64,000 nucleotides of DNA from Saprospiraceae bacterium (GTDB lineage Bacteria; Bacteroidota; Bacteroidia; Chitinophagales; Saprospiraceae). This document shows, piece by piece, positions 18,242-28,345 of the stretch. The translations under genes and the position numbers were made by a program. The stretch is taken from assembly GCA_013001595.1 (NCBI GenBank), contig JABDMH010000043.1, positions 1 through 64,000 on the forward strand. The letters run 5' to 3'. The notes under the pieces were generated by a model. It saw nothing but the letters and a program-made list of their open reading frames with translations. It was not told where the DNA came from and ran no database searches. Each line of letters opens with the position of its first letter. The stretch's first letter is position 1.

Positions 18242-19726
18242 ATGACTACCTTTCGCAGCCAAATAAGAATGATGTCTGATATACTATTGACACTTACGGA
18301 CGTGATAGCCGGCGAAATGAATCATCGAGTGCTAAGCATCCCTCATTGGCAGATCAAGACTGGGCAACATTGGGTCATTACTGGACCTAACGGAGTCGGA
18401 AAAACAATGCTGGCAAAAGTGCTTTCAGGTAAGGCAAGGATATTTAGCGGTCATTTGTCACGCGGCAAGCACCGGATGATCAATGACACGGACGGTACAA
18501 ATACACATATTAGCTTCGTCTCGTTTACTGATACTAGCAAACTCTTTCGGTCCGTCAATGCAGATCACTATTACCAACAAAGATACAATGCCTTTGACTC
18601 TGATGGCCATTTGACCGTGCGTGGATATTTGCTGGACGGAGGGCTTAATGATTCCAATATTGAACATAAAAGACTGATAGAATGGTTGAAATTGGGGAGA
18701 ATCCTAGATCGTGAAAGAATTAAATTATCCAGCGGTCAAACCAGAAAATTACTGCTCTGCAAGGCCCTTCTTAAGGCACCGAAGATACTCCTACTTGATG
18801 ACCCGCACATTGGCTTGGATGGTGACAGCCGCAATGTGCTCAATGATCAATTAGATCAGCTGGTCGAAGAGACTGGTACGACCTTAATTTTGTCTGGGCA
18901 TTTTACCACGCTTCCCAGGTCCATCACTCATGAAATCCAACTTTCTAAAGGAACGATTGAAAGTCAGCACAAAGTCACAACATATCTTTCGACTCAATCC
19001 ATCCAGGTTTCCGCTGGATTACCTAGTCCGTCCCTGACTCAATATTACCAGGAGACCTTTGATCCAGAAAAGTTTGACTCGGTCATATCACTAAATAATG
19101 TTGGGGTCAAATACGGAAATGAAGAAATCATCCATGATTTTTCATGGCAGGTCTTGCAAGGTGAAAAATGGAGCATTACTGGATCAAATGGAGCTGGTAA
19201 ATCGACATTATTAAGTCTAATTTATGGTGATCACCCACAAGCTTATGCAAATAACATACACTTGTTCGGACAAAAACGTGGCGGTGGTGAATCGATATGG
19301 GACATCAAACGAAGGATTGGTTTTAGCTCCGCAGAACTTCATGCCTATTTTCGCTATGATTTCCCAGCCGATGAAATTGTTTTGAGTGGTCTCTGGGATG
19401 GATATTTTGTCAAAACACCTTCTCCAGCATCAGTCGAGTTATTGCATCAGCTAATTGCATATTATGATCTTACTGATCAATTAAGTGCTCCTTTTCACAT
19501 ACTGTCTACTGGCACCCAACGCATCTTATTCTTCCTACGCTCATTGATCAAGGCTCCTTCCCTCCTGCTCTTAGATGAACCGTTTCAGGGCATGGATCTA
19601 AACAATATCGAACGTTCGAAGAGTCTACTTGACCATATTTTACCAACCCTAGGGACACTGATCTTCATTAGTCACTACCCTGAAGAAATTCCTGCCATTG
19701 TGGAAAAGCAATTGGTACTGCAGTGA
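18242..19726 (+). CDS. modF: ModF/PhrA-like protein with two ABC ATPase domains
   Basis: A 494-aa soluble protein with two ATP-binding cassettes and no membrane segment, as in E. coli ModF (also called PhrA, linked to photorepair). The first domain has Walker A GPNGVGKT, signature KLSSGQTRK and Walker B ILLLDDPHIGLD, with Asp in place of the catalytic Glu. The second has Walker A GSNGAGKS, signature ILSTGTQRI and Walker B LLLLDEPFQGMD, then FISHYPEE. The start could also be the ATG pair at 18269. It converges with the photolyase operon only 6 nt away. The family's biochemical role is not settled. Because ModF in other bacteria is tied to photolyase activity, this neighbourhood is suggestive. 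Confidence 0.85.
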   Translation: MTTFRSQIRMMSDILLTLTDVIAGEMNHRVLSIPHWQIKTGQHWVITGPNGVGKTMLAKVLSGKARIFSGHLSRGKHRMINDTDGTNTHISFVSFTDTSKLFRSVNADHYYQQRYNAFDSDGHLTVRGYLLDGGLNDSNIEHKRLIEWLKLGRILDRERIKLSSGQTRKLLLCKALLKAPKILLLDDPHIGLDGDSRNVLNDQLDQLVEETGTTLILSGHFTTLPRSITHEIQLSKGTIESQHKVTTYLSTQSIQVSAGLPSPSLTQYYQETFDPEKFDSVISLNNVGVKYGNEEIIHDFSWQVLQGEKWSITGSNGAGKSTLLSLIYGDHPQAYANNIHLFGQKRGGGESIWDIKRRIGFSSAELHAYFRYDFPADEIVLSGLWDGYFVKTPSPASVELLHQLIAYYDLTDQLSAPFHILSTGTQRILFFLRSLIKAPSLLLLDEPFQGMDLNNIERSKSLLDHILPTLGTLIFISHYPEEIPAIVEKQLVLQ

Positions 19727-19732
19727 AATTTA

Positions 19733-21223
19733 TTACCCCTGATGATCCAATTCTCTTAAATAATTATTGGCCACTTTGAGCAAAGTAGCCTGCTTTTCTT
19801 CTGAAAAACGATCCCATGTCTTTAAAAGTAATCCAAGTCGCGGGTTACTCTCAAAAAAACTACGGTGAACGGACATAAACCGCCAAAACAGGGCATCCCA
19901 GATATCCTGCCATGGACCAGTAGGAAAGTCGCTCATCTTACGTAGGTAGTTGCTTCCACTTATGTACGGTTTAGTCGCCATGAGCCCGCCGTCTGCAAAT
20001 TGACTCATCCCATAAACATTGGGAACCATAACCCAGTCATAAGCGTCGATAAAGAGCTCCATGAACCATTGGTACACTTCGTCAGGATCAAACTCACAGA
20101 GTAACATAAAATTCCCCATGATCATCAGCCGCTCTATATGGTGCAGATATCCAGATTTTAGCACTTTCTCTATACATCTATCGACTGGCACTATACCTGT
20201 TGATGCCGCATAAAATGATGAGGGAATAGTTCGCTTGAATTTCCAAAAATTGGTCGTACGTTGTAGAGGGCCTTTAAACACATATATGCCCCTAATGAAC
20301 TCTCTCCATCCAATGATCTGACGTACGAATCCTTCCATGGAATTGATGGGAATATCGTACTCGTTACCATAATTTATGGCGCGATCAACCACTAATTTCG
20401 GCGTGAGTAGTCCGACATTCAACATCGGTGTCAATACACTGTGATGTAAGACAGACTCTTTGGCTACAATCGCATCTTCATAGGTACCAAAATCATGAAA
20501 TCTTGTCTCTAAGAAGGAATCTAACCAGCTTAATGATTCGTCAGCCGTAATTGGGTATAGACAAGGATCTGCTACCTCACCCAAGTAATCTGAAAACTCT
20601 GCCTCAACATATACTTTGGCTTCAACACGAAATTTATTATTGCTAGGATAGGAGATGTTGGGAGCTGACTTTTTGCGTGGATACTTCTTCCGATTTGCCG
20701 CATCAAAAGACCATTTTCCACCCGTTGGACGATTTTCTTCAGTAACTAAAACCTTAAGATGCTTGCGCTGCCGTATATAGAAGTCGTTATGAAAGAAAGA
20801 CTCCTTTTCCTGGCTAAAGAACTGAGATACTTCTTCTTTTGTATTTATAAACATCGGCGTTCCCCACCGATCGCCAATCATATCGTTTTCAAGAAGTCCC
20901 TTTTTCAGTCGTTTATTTAGCCAGTCATCCACAGGGTCGATGTATGAAATGTGTTTGGTACCCTGTGCAGACGCCCATGGTAAAAACGCTCTAATGTCTG
21001 CTCTTTGGTCACCAGCTTCAATATAAACTACCTTTTTCCCAAGGTTAGAAAGCAGTGACTGGTACCACTTCATACTTGATCTATGAAAAAAGATTTTCTG
21101 TTTGTGAAATTTATATTGCCTAAAAAACAACCATTCTTCAATAAGATATATGGTCCCCTCGAGAGATAAGAGCGGAGAGTCAGCAAAGAGCTGATGGGGC
21201 AAAACCAATATCGCTCTATTCAT
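19733..21223 (-). CDS. Cryptochrome/photolyase family protein (bacterial 6-4 photolyase/FeS-BCP lineage) lacking the usual cluster cysteines
   Basis: An FAD-dependent DNA photolyase or cryptochrome of about 496 aa. The start is ATG 21223, overlapping the DUF2256 stop, so the longer upstream frame is not used. Landmarks of the lineage are LVLPHQLF at the start, [45 protein letters not shown], the [19 protein letters not shown] stretch, and [11 protein letters not shown]. In characterised members the MSD segment is followed by Cys-rich residues that bind a 4Fe-4S cluster. Here it reads [17 protein letters not shown] with no Cys, so at least two of the ligands are absent. The paired catalytic His of HHIERLM remain. 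The other genes of the operon (DUF2256, flavin reductase) fit a flavin-dependent photorepair role. Confidence 0.9.
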   Translation of the reverse strand: MNRAILVLPHQLFADSPLLSLEGTIYLIEEWLFFRQYKFHKQKIFFHRSSMKWYQSLLSNLGKKVVYIEAGDQRADIRAFLPWASAQGTKHISYIDPVDDWLNKRLKKGLLENDMIGDRWGTPMFINTKEEVSQFFSQEKESFFHNDFYIRQRKHLKVLVTEENRPTGGKWSFDAANRKKYPRKKSAPNISYPSNNKFRVEAKVYVEAEFSDYLGEVADPCLYPITADESLSWLDSFLETRFHDFGTYEDAIVAKESVLHHSVLTPMLNVGLLTPKLVVDRAINYGNEYDIPINSMEGFVRQIIGWREFIRGIYVFKGPLQRTTNFWKFKRTIPSSFYAASTGIVPVDRCIEKVLKSGYLHHIERLMIMGNFMLLCEFDPDEVYQWFMELFIDAYDWVMVPNVYGMSQFADGGLMATKPYISGSNYLRKMSDFPTGPWQDIWDALFWRFMSVHRSFFESNPRLGLLLKTWDRFSEEKQATLLKVANNYLRELDHQG

Positions 21224-21371
21224 GGATGTTGCCTCTTCGTTGTCGACAAGATCGACTGCAATACTTGACAAGCTCCCAATCTTGCATCCATTTCTTACGC
21301 CATTGAAAACTGCGATTGCAGACTGGACATATTTTGGTGGGGAGATGCTGTTTCTTAATTGTTTTGCTCAT
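21216..21371 (-). CDS. DUF2256 zinc-ribbon-like small protein
   Basis: A 51-aa protein of the DUF2256 family: [20 protein letters not shown], then [12 protein letters not shown]. Two Cys pairs (CPVC and CSRSC) look like a small zinc site. The ATG at 21371 lies 1 nt after the flavin reductase stop (21373-21375), and its own stop overlaps the photolyase start by 8 nt (ATGAATAG). It is thus translationally linked to both. DUF2256 proteins commonly sit next to this type of photolyase, but their function is not known. A longer in-frame start at 21431 would overlap the flavin reductase and is unlikely. Confidence 0.9.
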   Translation of the reverse strand: MSKTIKKQHLPTKICPVCNRSFQWRKKWMQDWELVKYCSRSCRQRRGNIHE

Positions 21372-21372
21372 C

Positions 21373-22002
21373 TCAAAAATCTGGAAGATTTTTTGGCCTG
21401 GCATACGGAAACTGAGATATCTTCTGCACACTATAGTAAGAATTAAGTCCTGAAATCCCTGTACTATTGGCCTCAGTAAGATCTAAATGGCCATCTGTTT
21501 TCCAGATACTGTCTTCAACCAATATGTGCTCTATTTCACCGATAATCATGATCGTCCCATTCAATTCGATGTATTTCTCATCTCGCAACTCCAGCCCTAT
21601 TTTAATAAGGCTTTCCTCGACGAAAGGCGCTTCAAAGCCATCAATGAATTGAGGTTTTAGATCACATTTCTCAAACTCGGAAACATCACGTTCAAACTTA
21701 GCTGAAGTAAAATGAGCACGTTCAACCAATCCTTCATGCACATGATTTATGGTGTAAACACCTTGGCTCTTGATATTCTCATAGGTGTGTCTCGGCACCT
21801 CCTTCGTTGGTCTCACCATAAATCCTAGAAGAGCTGGATTACTTCCTAAATGCAACACCGAACTAAATACCGCTAAATTTAAATCTCCGGATGTAGATTG
21901 CGTTCCGATGAGATTCGCTGGCTTTATTCCAGTGATGGAATTGATTAAATTCAAGCGTGGCAGTTTATTCATTGAAAGAATATCATCCCGATGTATATAC
22001 AT
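21373..22002 (-). CDS. Flavin reductase-like FMN-binding split-barrel protein
   Basis: A 209-aa protein with the FMN-binding split barrel of flavin reductase-like proteins. Visible landmarks are [53 protein letters not shown] and HFTSAKF near the cofactor site, then [15 protein letters not shown]. It should bind FMN and may reduce free or bound flavin, which would suit the flavin-dependent photolyase encoded 150 nt downstream. First gene of a tightly packed three-gene set with DUF2256 and the photolyase. The reduction role is inferred from family and context. Confidence 0.88.
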   Translation of the reverse strand: MYIHRDDILSMNKLPRLNLINSITGIKPANLIGTQSTSGDLNLAVFSSVLHLGSNPALLGFMVRPTKEVPRHTYENIKSQGVYTINHVHEGLVERAHFTSAKFERDVSEFEKCDLKPQFIDGFEAPFVEESLIKIGLELRDEKYIELNGTIMIIGEIEHILVEDSIWKTDGHLDLTEANSTGISGLNSYYSVQKISQFPYARPKNLPDF

Positions 22003-22066
22003 ACTATTTCAATATTTTACACTTAAATCCCCTCACGAGGATAAATCAAATAGGAGAATTTCAGTG

Positions 22067-23485
22067 TTACCTCGCTATTTTCTTGATCATACCAGAGAAA
22101 ATGAAATGATGGATTGGAACAAGCATATACCAATAGATTCTTCCCCAGAGCCCTTTTGGTCTGAAAGTCGCCGTCTGTTTTATTTTGCCATTTTTCACTT
22201 CAAATTCCAACCAAGCTTCACCAGGCAGCTTCATTTCTGCATATAGCAATAATCTTTGTTCATCAGCAGAGGCGTAGAGCACTCGCCAAAAATCAAGGGC
22301 ATCTCCCGGTTGCAGCGAATCTTGATTTTTACGACCACGCCTTAGACCAACTCCACCAAACAACTTGTCAATAAATCCTCGAATCTCCCAGAGCCAATGT
22401 CCAAAGTACCAACCATTTCTGCCGCCAATGCTCCAGATCTTATGCACAGCAGCTTGTTCATCTGCTACCTCAATGGAACGTTCGTCTTTCAAACAACCAT
22501 AAGTCGGCACTTCTATGAGCTGATCAAATCCCTCATGAAGATCTTTCGCGCTCAAAGCATCGGTCCAGCTTGATGGGACCTTTTGGTTCGACACCTTTTC
22601 AAAGGCCAGCCGAACCGCCTGTTCATAGGTCATCAAGTCAATATCGAGCATAGAATTTAAGTCATTAGGTTTGCAAATTACCTCAACTTTCATACTGTCA
22701 ACCAAGTTAACTGCGAGCTTGTAGGAAGTGGAAGTAACAAAGTAGAGCCAGTAAGATGATAATTGAGGAGTCATAATAGGAACAGCTATGATGATGCGAC
22801 GTAACTTGCGAACACTGGCGAATCGATACAACATCTCCTTATATGTCAATACTTCAGGTCCTCCGATATCATAGCTTCGATCAAATGTCTCATCCAATAG
22901 CAGGACACCACTTAAGAATTGGATCACATTTCGAATGGCAATGGGTTGCGACTTGGTATTGAGCCATCTCGGAGCGATCATAATTGGCAGCTTTTCGATT
23001 AGGTCGCGAATGATCTCAAAGGATGCACTGCCAGAACCTACAATGATTCCTGCCCGCAATGTTGTCAAATGATAGTTCCCAGCTGATAAAATCTGTTCTA
23101 CCAACAATCTAGATCGCAGGTGCGGTGAGAGTTCCGATTCGTTGACGATGCCACTGAGATAGATTACCTGCCGTACACTTGTTTTAGTTATGCGATCTCG
23201 AAAATTTAACGCACATTGTGCCTCCATCTGCTCAAACTCTGCCGTACTCGCAGACATGGAATGTATTAGGTAATAAGCTGCATCTAAGGAATCCGGAATG
23301 GATAGTAAAGAAGATGGATCCAAAAAATCGACTTCGACCACCTTCAGTCTTTTCGATCCATAAGCCTGTGCATCAAATCGGGCCCTATCCCTGACACAAC
23401 AAGTGACATCATGCCCAGCAAGGAGAAGTGCGGGTAAGAGCCTCCTTCCTATATAGCCAGTAACCCCTGTCAATAGGACATCCAT
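22067..23485 (-). CDS. NAD(P)-binding SDR-like protein with C-terminal DUF2867 domain
   Basis: A 472-aa protein. The first ~270 residues form an extended SDR Rossmann fold (LLTGVTGYIGRRLLPALL, YLIHSM, QVIYLSGIV, TLRAGIIVGSGSASFE, SQPIAIRNVIQFL, YDIGGPEVLTYKEM). The rest resembles DUF2867 (WSIGGRNGWYFGHWLW, GDALDFWRVLYA, LYAEMKLPGEAWLEF, FRPKGLWGRIYWYML). Genes of this fused type recur beside photolyases in Bacteroidota and Proteobacteria, and here it precedes the flavin reductase by 64 nt. Substrate unknown; the C-terminal domain may bind a hydrophobic ligand. Confidence 0.85.
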   Translation of the reverse strand: MDVLLTGVTGYIGRRLLPALLLAGHDVTCCVRDRARFDAQAYGSKRLKVVEVDFLDPSSLLSIPDSLDAAYYLIHSMSASTAEFEQMEAQCALNFRDRITKTSVRQVIYLSGIVNESELSPHLRSRLLVEQILSAGNYHLTTLRAGIIVGSGSASFEIIRDLIEKLPIMIAPRWLNTKSQPIAIRNVIQFLSGVLLLDETFDRSYDIGGPEVLTYKEMLYRFASVRKLRRIIIAVPIMTPQLSSYWLYFVTSTSYKLAVNLVDSMKVEVICKPNDLNSMLDIDLMTYEQAVRLAFEKVSNQKVPSSWTDALSAKDLHEGFDQLIEVPTYGCLKDERSIEVADEQAAVHKIWSIGGRNGWYFGHWLWEIRGFIDKLFGGVGLRRGRKNQDSLQPGDALDFWRVLYASADEQRLLLYAEMKLPGEAWLEFEVKNGKIKQTATFRPKGLWGRIYWYMLVPIHHFIFSGMIKKIAR

Positions 23486-23558
23486 CGCTGGTCTAACAGA
23501 AAAGCCAGTTTATTGTTGTTGCGCAAACCAAAAGGAATCTTCAAAGTTCAGAATAGGA

Positions 23559-25004
23559 TCATCGTTTGCGACCCTTTTTCTTTTTCCAGGGCTTGGATTT
23601 ACCCCTTTGAGCACCGCGATGCTTCCTTTTCCCCCTTGATGACTTACTCTTACTATTATAGAAGATTGAAGCATTGATATCTTTTGAGTCAGTGAGACCC
23701 ATACGTTCCATTTCTGTGGATAACCATTTCTTAACCAATTCTTCCTTGGACAGGTTACCGAATAACAACAGTGCCCGCTCCAGCACTTCACCATGAATCT
23801 TGCCCTTGCTCCTAGCATCGAGCAGCTGCATGCAAGCTTGTTCAATTCGTATGCTTGCAATATCCTTCCCACTGGGTATCAAGAGTTGCTCAAAAGTAAT
23901 ATGAAGTCTGTCTTCCAGGAAGTGCAGTCGTCTTTTTTCGGCAGGATCCACAAAGGCAATGGACATCCCAGTTTTACCGGCTCTGGCTGTCCGACCACTG
24001 CGGTGTGTATAATATGATTTATCATCCGGCAACGAAAAATGAAAAACATGAGTTAAGTCATCGACATCAATACCTCTCGCGGCTACATCTGTGGCCACTA
24101 GTACTTGTAGCTCCTGAGATCTGAAACGTCGCATGACCCGATCTCTCTGCTGCTGCGACAAGTCTCCGTGGATGGCATCAGCTCCATAACCCTTGACAAG
24201 CAGGTTTTCTGCAAGATCCTTGGCGTCACGACGAGTACGACAAAATATAACTCCACGCATGTTGGGCTCCACATCCATGCAGCGCTTTAGCGCTTCCACC
24301 TTGTCGCCTCTACGTACAATTACATATTTGTGCGCAATATTGACGTTGACCTGATTTTTATCCTTGATCTTTGCCTCAATCGGATTGCGCATATAGGTCT
24401 TCACGATCTGACGAATTTCTCTAGGCATTGTCGCCGAGAACAACCAGGTGAGCTTAGAAGCTGGTGTGTAACTAAGGATCTTGTCAAGATCCTCCTTAAA
24501 ACCCATATTTAGCATTTCATCAGCCTCATCTAGTACCAGGAATCTCAACCTTCGTAAGTTGACGGACTTACGATTGATCAAATCAAGAAGACGACCAGGT
24601 GTCGCAATGATGATGTGTTGGGGCTGTCGTAAAGCTTTGATTTGCCGGGAAATAGGGGCACCACCATATACGGCTAAGATATTGATATGGTCCAAGTACT
24701 TACCAAATAGGTCTAATTGCTGTGCAATCTGCTGTCCCAATTCGCGGGTGGGCGCCAAAATCAAGGCCTGTGTACAGCCATCAAAAGATTCTATACGCTC
24801 CAATAGTGGCCATCCAAAAGCTGCGGTTTTTCCGGTTCCAGTTTGTGCCAAACCTATGAAATCACGATCATCTCCCAGCAAGAAAGGGACAGACTGTCTT
24901 TGAATGTCTGTGGGATCGGTAAAACCCTGCTCTTCAATTACTTTAATAACCTCCTGCGAAAGACCAAGTTGCCTAAAGGAATCTAATGTATGTGTATGCT
25001 GCAT
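23559..25004 (-). CDS. DEAD-box ATP-dependent RNA helicase
   Basis: A helicase of about 481 aa acting on structured RNA. I chose the ATG at 25004 (MQHTHTLDSFRQLGLS), because the frame upstream to 25088 has no Q-motif-related sequence. Visible motifs are the Q motif (FTDPTDIQRQSVP), AQTGTGKT, PTRELGQQIA, TPGRLLDL, DEAD (VLDEADEM), SAT (LFSATMP), VIFCRTRR, VATDVAARGIDV and HRSGRTARAG. The C-terminus has a Lys/Arg-rich tail (RGKRKHRG, KPWKKKKGRKR), which often adds nonspecific RNA binding. Similar enzymes act in ribosome assembly or cold adaptation. Confidence 0.95.
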   Translation of the reverse strand: MQHTHTLDSFRQLGLSQEVIKVIEEQGFTDPTDIQRQSVPFLLGDDRDFIGLAQTGTGKTAAFGWPLLERIESFDGCTQALILAPTRELGQQIAQQLDLFGKYLDHINILAVYGGAPISRQIKALRQPQHIIIATPGRLLDLINRKSVNLRRLRFLVLDEADEMLNMGFKEDLDKILSYTPASKLTWLFSATMPREIRQIVKTYMRNPIEAKIKDKNQVNVNIAHKYVIVRRGDKVEALKRCMDVEPNMRGVIFCRTRRDAKDLAENLLVKGYGADAIHGDLSQQQRDRVMRRFRSQELQVLVATDVAARGIDVDDLTHVFHFSLPDDKSYYTHRSGRTARAGKTGMSIAFVDPAEKRRLHFLEDRLHITFEQLLIPSGKDIASIRIEQACMQLLDARSKGKIHGEVLERALLLFGNLSKEELVKKWLSTEMERMGLTDSKDINASIFYNSKSKSSRGKRKHRGAQRGKSKPWKKKKGRKR

Positions 25005-25168
25005 GAGGCGACAAATGTAGACTAATTCGGTGGCTTGCAAATCTGGCAGACAGCCAACTTGACTACTAAACCAAACTATCAATGACATTCCGGAATTAGG
25101 ACATCTTTGCTTTTTCTTTCAAAAAAGAGCACACTTACGCAACATTTCTTACTCAAATGTGTATAAAA

Positions 25169-25201
25169 TTTGCTTATTTGATAGTATTACTATTATATTT
25201 G
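25169..25201 (+). promoter_or_regulatory. Predicted Bacteroidota-type promoter for the ABC/HlyD/TolC operon
   Basis: A TTTG at 25169-25172 and a TATATTTG at 25194-25201 are separated by 21 nt. They match the Bacteroidota pattern of TTG near -33 and TAnnTTTG near -7. The predicted start would be about 35 nt before the ATG at 25244. The surrounding region is strongly A+T rich. Confidence 0.5.
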
Positions 25202-25243
25202 CGACTATAGTTTCTTTATTTGTGATTATAACTATCCTTACAT

Positions 25244-26974
25244 ATGGACATAACGGATACCTCCTTCAGCCCAATGCAGCGATTTTGGCGTCTAATGGTT
25301 CCCGACAAGAAGGAGATTAGAAATGTTTACATCTATTCGATCTTCTATGGGCTTGTATACCTATCTCTCCCCCTAGGCATACAGGCCATTGTAAATATTA
25401 TCCAAGGAGGGCAGGTCAACACGGCCTGGATTGTCCTGGTGTCAATCGTTGTACTTGGCGTTGCAGTCAGTGGCATCTTGCAGATTTTCCAGCTACGTAT
25501 CACGGAAAATCTGCAACAAAAGATATTCAGCAGAGCCGCTTTCGAGTTGGCGTTTCGTGTTCCCCGAATCAAGATGGAAGTGCTCTACAGACACTATGCG
25601 CCCGAACTGATGAATCGATTTTTTGATACCATCTCTGTTCAGAAGGGGCTGTCAAAAATTCTCATTGATTTTTCCATTGCCTCGCTGCAAGTTCTCTTTG
25701 GTCTGATCTTGCTGTCGTTCTATCATCCCTTCTTTATCATGTTTGGCGTACTAATGATTTTTTTGGTGTATGTTATTTTCAGATTTACGGCGTTTCGTGG
25801 TTTACAGACAAGTCTGGTTGAATCCAAGCACAAATATAAGGTGGCTCATTGGCTGGAAGAGCTTGCACGGACTGCCAATACATTTAGGTTGGCTGGGCAT
25901 ACCTCACTTCCGATGGAGAGGACCAATGACCATGTTGGTGACTATCTCCAGGCGAGGGAGAGCCATTTCAAGATTTTGATCAGACAGTATTCTCTAGTTG
26001 TAGTGTTCAAGGTAATCGTGGCAGCGGGTCTACTAGCGGTTGGGGGATTTCTAGTCATGGACCAAAAGATGAACATAGGTCAATTCGTGGCAGCAGAAAT
26101 CATCATATTGATGGTTATGTCTTCCGTAGAAAAAATCTTCTTAAGCTTAGAGACCATCTATGATGTTCTAACAGCACTGGAAAAAATTGGTCAAGTCACG
26201 GACATGGCTCTTGAGAATAGTGAAGGATTTGACCTATCTAACCAAAAGTCTTCGGGAGGACTCGAAGTCAACCTAGAAGACGTGTCATTTACCTATCCGG
26301 GCCATACTGAACCAGCACTTTCCGATATCAACTTAATCCTACCGCCAGGTAGCTGCTGCATCATTACTGGCGAAAATGGGTCGGGAAAGAGCACCTTGCT
26401 AAATGTCATAGCTGGCCTCTATGACATTGAGGAAGGATCATTGAGCTACGATGCGCTTCCTCTGGGCAATCTCAAGATTAGTACGCTACGTAGAGTAATC
26501 GGAGAGTGCCTGGCACAAGAACTTCTTTTCGAGGGAACTCTATTGGAAAACATTCATACAGGTCGAGAGAACGCTACCTTTGAGAAAGTGCAATGGGCTG
26601 TTGAAAACGTAGGATTGAAAGAATTCATCCGTGGACTTCCCAAAGGATACAATACGATGATTGATCCACAGGGCAAGAAACTTCCTCGGAGCATCATCCA
26701 AAAAATATTATTGGCAAGAAGTATAGCAGGTAATCCCCGCCTACTCCTTTTGGAGGCAGTATTTGAAAATCTAGACCCCAAAGAATGTCAGAAAATCATT
26801 GATTTCTTGTTTTCACCGGAGCACAGTTGGACCATTATTGCTGTTTCTATAAATCCATACCTAGCTCAAAAATCAGACAAAATTTTGGCGCTTAAGGAGG
26901 GTCGAATTATAGCTGAGGGAGATTACAAGACGATGAAAGACATTGCCAACCTACAATCCGATACCAATGCTTAA
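25244..26974 (+). CDS. ABC exporter, permease plus ATP-binding domain with degenerate ATPase motifs
   Basis: A 576-aa half-transporter of the type I secretion class, without a peptidase domain. A membrane domain (about 30-310, several segments) is followed by an ATPase domain. Walker A is intact (GENGSGKST, 376-384). The signature LSGGQ position reads LPRSIIQ (480-486). Walker B reads LLLLEAVFENLD (about 500-511), with Glu and Ala where Asp-Glu are expected. The H-loop His appears to be Ser (IIAVSINP). Related Bacteroidota exporters share such changes, so this is probably a family trait rather than decay. It overlaps the HlyD gene by 8 nt (ATGCTTAA) and belongs with TolC downstream. Substrate unknown. 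Confidence 0.88.
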   Translation: MDITDTSFSPMQRFWRLMVPDKKEIRNVYIYSIFYGLVYLSLPLGIQAIVNIIQGGQVNTAWIVLVSIVVLGVAVSGILQIFQLRITENLQQKIFSRAAFELAFRVPRIKMEVLYRHYAPELMNRFFDTISVQKGLSKILIDFSIASLQVLFGLILLSFYHPFFIMFGVLMIFLVYVIFRFTAFRGLQTSLVESKHKYKVAHWLEELARTANTFRLAGHTSLPMERTNDHVGDYLQARESHFKILIRQYSLVVVFKVIVAAGLLAVGGFLVMDQKMNIGQFVAAEIIILMVMSSVEKIFLSLETIYDVLTALEKIGQVTDMALENSEGFDLSNQKSSGGLEVNLEDVSFTYPGHTEPALSDINLILPPGSCCIITGENGSGKSTLLNVIAGLYDIEEGSLSYDALPLGNLKISTLRRVIGECLAQELLFEGTLLENIHTGRENATFEKVQWAVENVGLKEFIRGLPKGYNTMIDPQGKKLPRSIIQKILLARSIAGNPRLLLLEAVFENLDPKECQKIIDFLFSPEHSWTIIAVSINPYLAQKSDKILALKEGRIIAEGDYKTMKDIANLQSDTNA

Positions 26975-28343
26975 TATATCTCCCAATAGCATTAATAAAT
27001 ATGTGGATCGATCTGATTTACCAGCACTTAGAGATGTTGAGGCAAAGTCATCTGGCAGAATTTTAATTAGAATCCTTCTCGGGCTGCTTATCTTCACCTT
27101 GATCTTGCTTTTTCTACCATGGACTCAGAACATTTCGGCAAGGGGAAAAGTAACAACTTTAAAACCTGATCAGCGGCCTCAGACAATTCATAGCATCATA
27201 CCCGGTCGAATTGAAAAGTGGTATGTACAAGAGGGTGACTATGTCAACAAAGGAGACACCATCATGTACATTTCAGAAATTAAGGACGAATACCTAGATC
27301 CTCAATTGTTGAGAAGGACTCAGGATCAAATGGATGCCAAATCATTGTCTGTAGGATCATACAGACAAAAAGTTACTGCATTGAGTAATCAGATCAGGGC
27401 GCTGACAGATGCTAACGCGTTGAAATTTCAACAAGCCGAGAATAAGCTCCTGCAAGCACAACTCAGAGTGACAAGTGATAGTATGGACTACGAGGCTGCT
27501 ATCATTAATCATAGTATTGCTAAGCAGCAGTTTGATCGAATGGAGAAATTGTATGCAGACGGGCTTAAATCATTAACCGATTTCGAAAAGAGGAAATTAA
27601 CCCTACAGAAAGCTCAGGCATATAAGATATCCGCAGAGAATAAATTATTGGCCAGTCGCAACGAGAAATTGAATGCCATGGTCGAACTAGATGCCATTAA
27701 TGCTGAATATCAAAAAGAAATCGCAAAAGCAACCTCAGAGAAATCAAGTGCATTATCCAATGTCTACGAGGGAGAGGCGACCATTACCAAAATGCAGAAT
27801 CAGTATCAAAATTATTCGGTGCGTAGTGGATATTATTACATTCTCTCTCCTCAGAACGGCTATGTTACTGAAGCCATTCAATCAGGACTTGGGGAGACCA
27901 TCAAAGAGGGTGCACCTATCGTCAGCATTATGCCGGCGAAATATGATTTTGCCGTAGCAATGTACATAAAGCCTTTGGACCTACCGTTAATTGAAAAAGG
28001 TCAACATGTACGTCTGCAATTTGATGGTTGGCCCGCAATTGTATTTAGTGGTTGGCCCAATACCAGCCATGGCACCTATGGTGGTACTGTATTTGCCATC
28101 GATAATTTTATCAGCGATAATGGACTTTACCGAGTGTTGGTCAAACAAGATCCCAATGATTATGACTGGCCTATTGCGCTGCGAGTGGGCGGTGGTGCAT
28201 TTAGCATGCTGCTGCTAAAGGACGTGCCGATTTGGTACGAAATCTGGCGTCTCATTAATGGTTTCCCTCCAGATTTTTATCAATTGGAAAGACCCGAAAA
28301 AATAGGAGAAATAAATAAGGCGATACAAACGATTGTAAAGTAA
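26967..28343 (+). CDS. HlyD-family periplasmic adaptor
   Basis: A 458-aa membrane fusion protein linking the inner-membrane ABC exporter with the outer-membrane TolC channel. I chose the ATG at 26967, which overlaps the ABC stop. One membrane segment lies near residues 34-54 (ILLGLLIFTLILLFLPW). A biotinyl-lipoyl half-motif follows (IIPGRIEKWYVQEGDYVNKG), then a long coiled-coil hairpin (about 100-270), then the second half (LSPQNGYVTEAIQSGLGET) and a beta-barrel domain. Spacing of 2 nt to the TolC gene indicates one transcript. Confidence 0.92.
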   Translation: MLNISPNSINKYVDRSDLPALRDVEAKSSGRILIRILLGLLIFTLILLFLPWTQNISARGKVTTLKPDQRPQTIHSIIPGRIEKWYVQEGDYVNKGDTIMYISEIKDEYLDPQLLRRTQDQMDAKSLSVGSYRQKVTALSNQIRALTDANALKFQQAENKLLQAQLRVTSDSMDYEAAIINHSIAKQQFDRMEKLYADGLKSLTDFEKRKLTLQKAQAYKISAENKLLASRNEKLNAMVELDAINAEYQKEIAKATSEKSSALSNVYEGEATITKMQNQYQNYSVRSGYYYILSPQNGYVTEAIQSGLGETIKEGAPIVSIMPAKYDFAVAMYIKPLDLPLIEKGQHVRLQFDGWPAIVFSGWPNTSHGTYGGTVFAIDNFISDNGLYRVLVKQDPNDYDWPIALRVGGGAFSMLLLKDVPIWYEIWRLINGFPPDFYQLERPEKIGEINKAIQTIVK

Positions 28344-28345
28344 AC

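Noticed and set aside
24481-24903. 140-codon plus-strand frame
   Set aside because: It lies opposite conserved helicase motifs and shows no domain.
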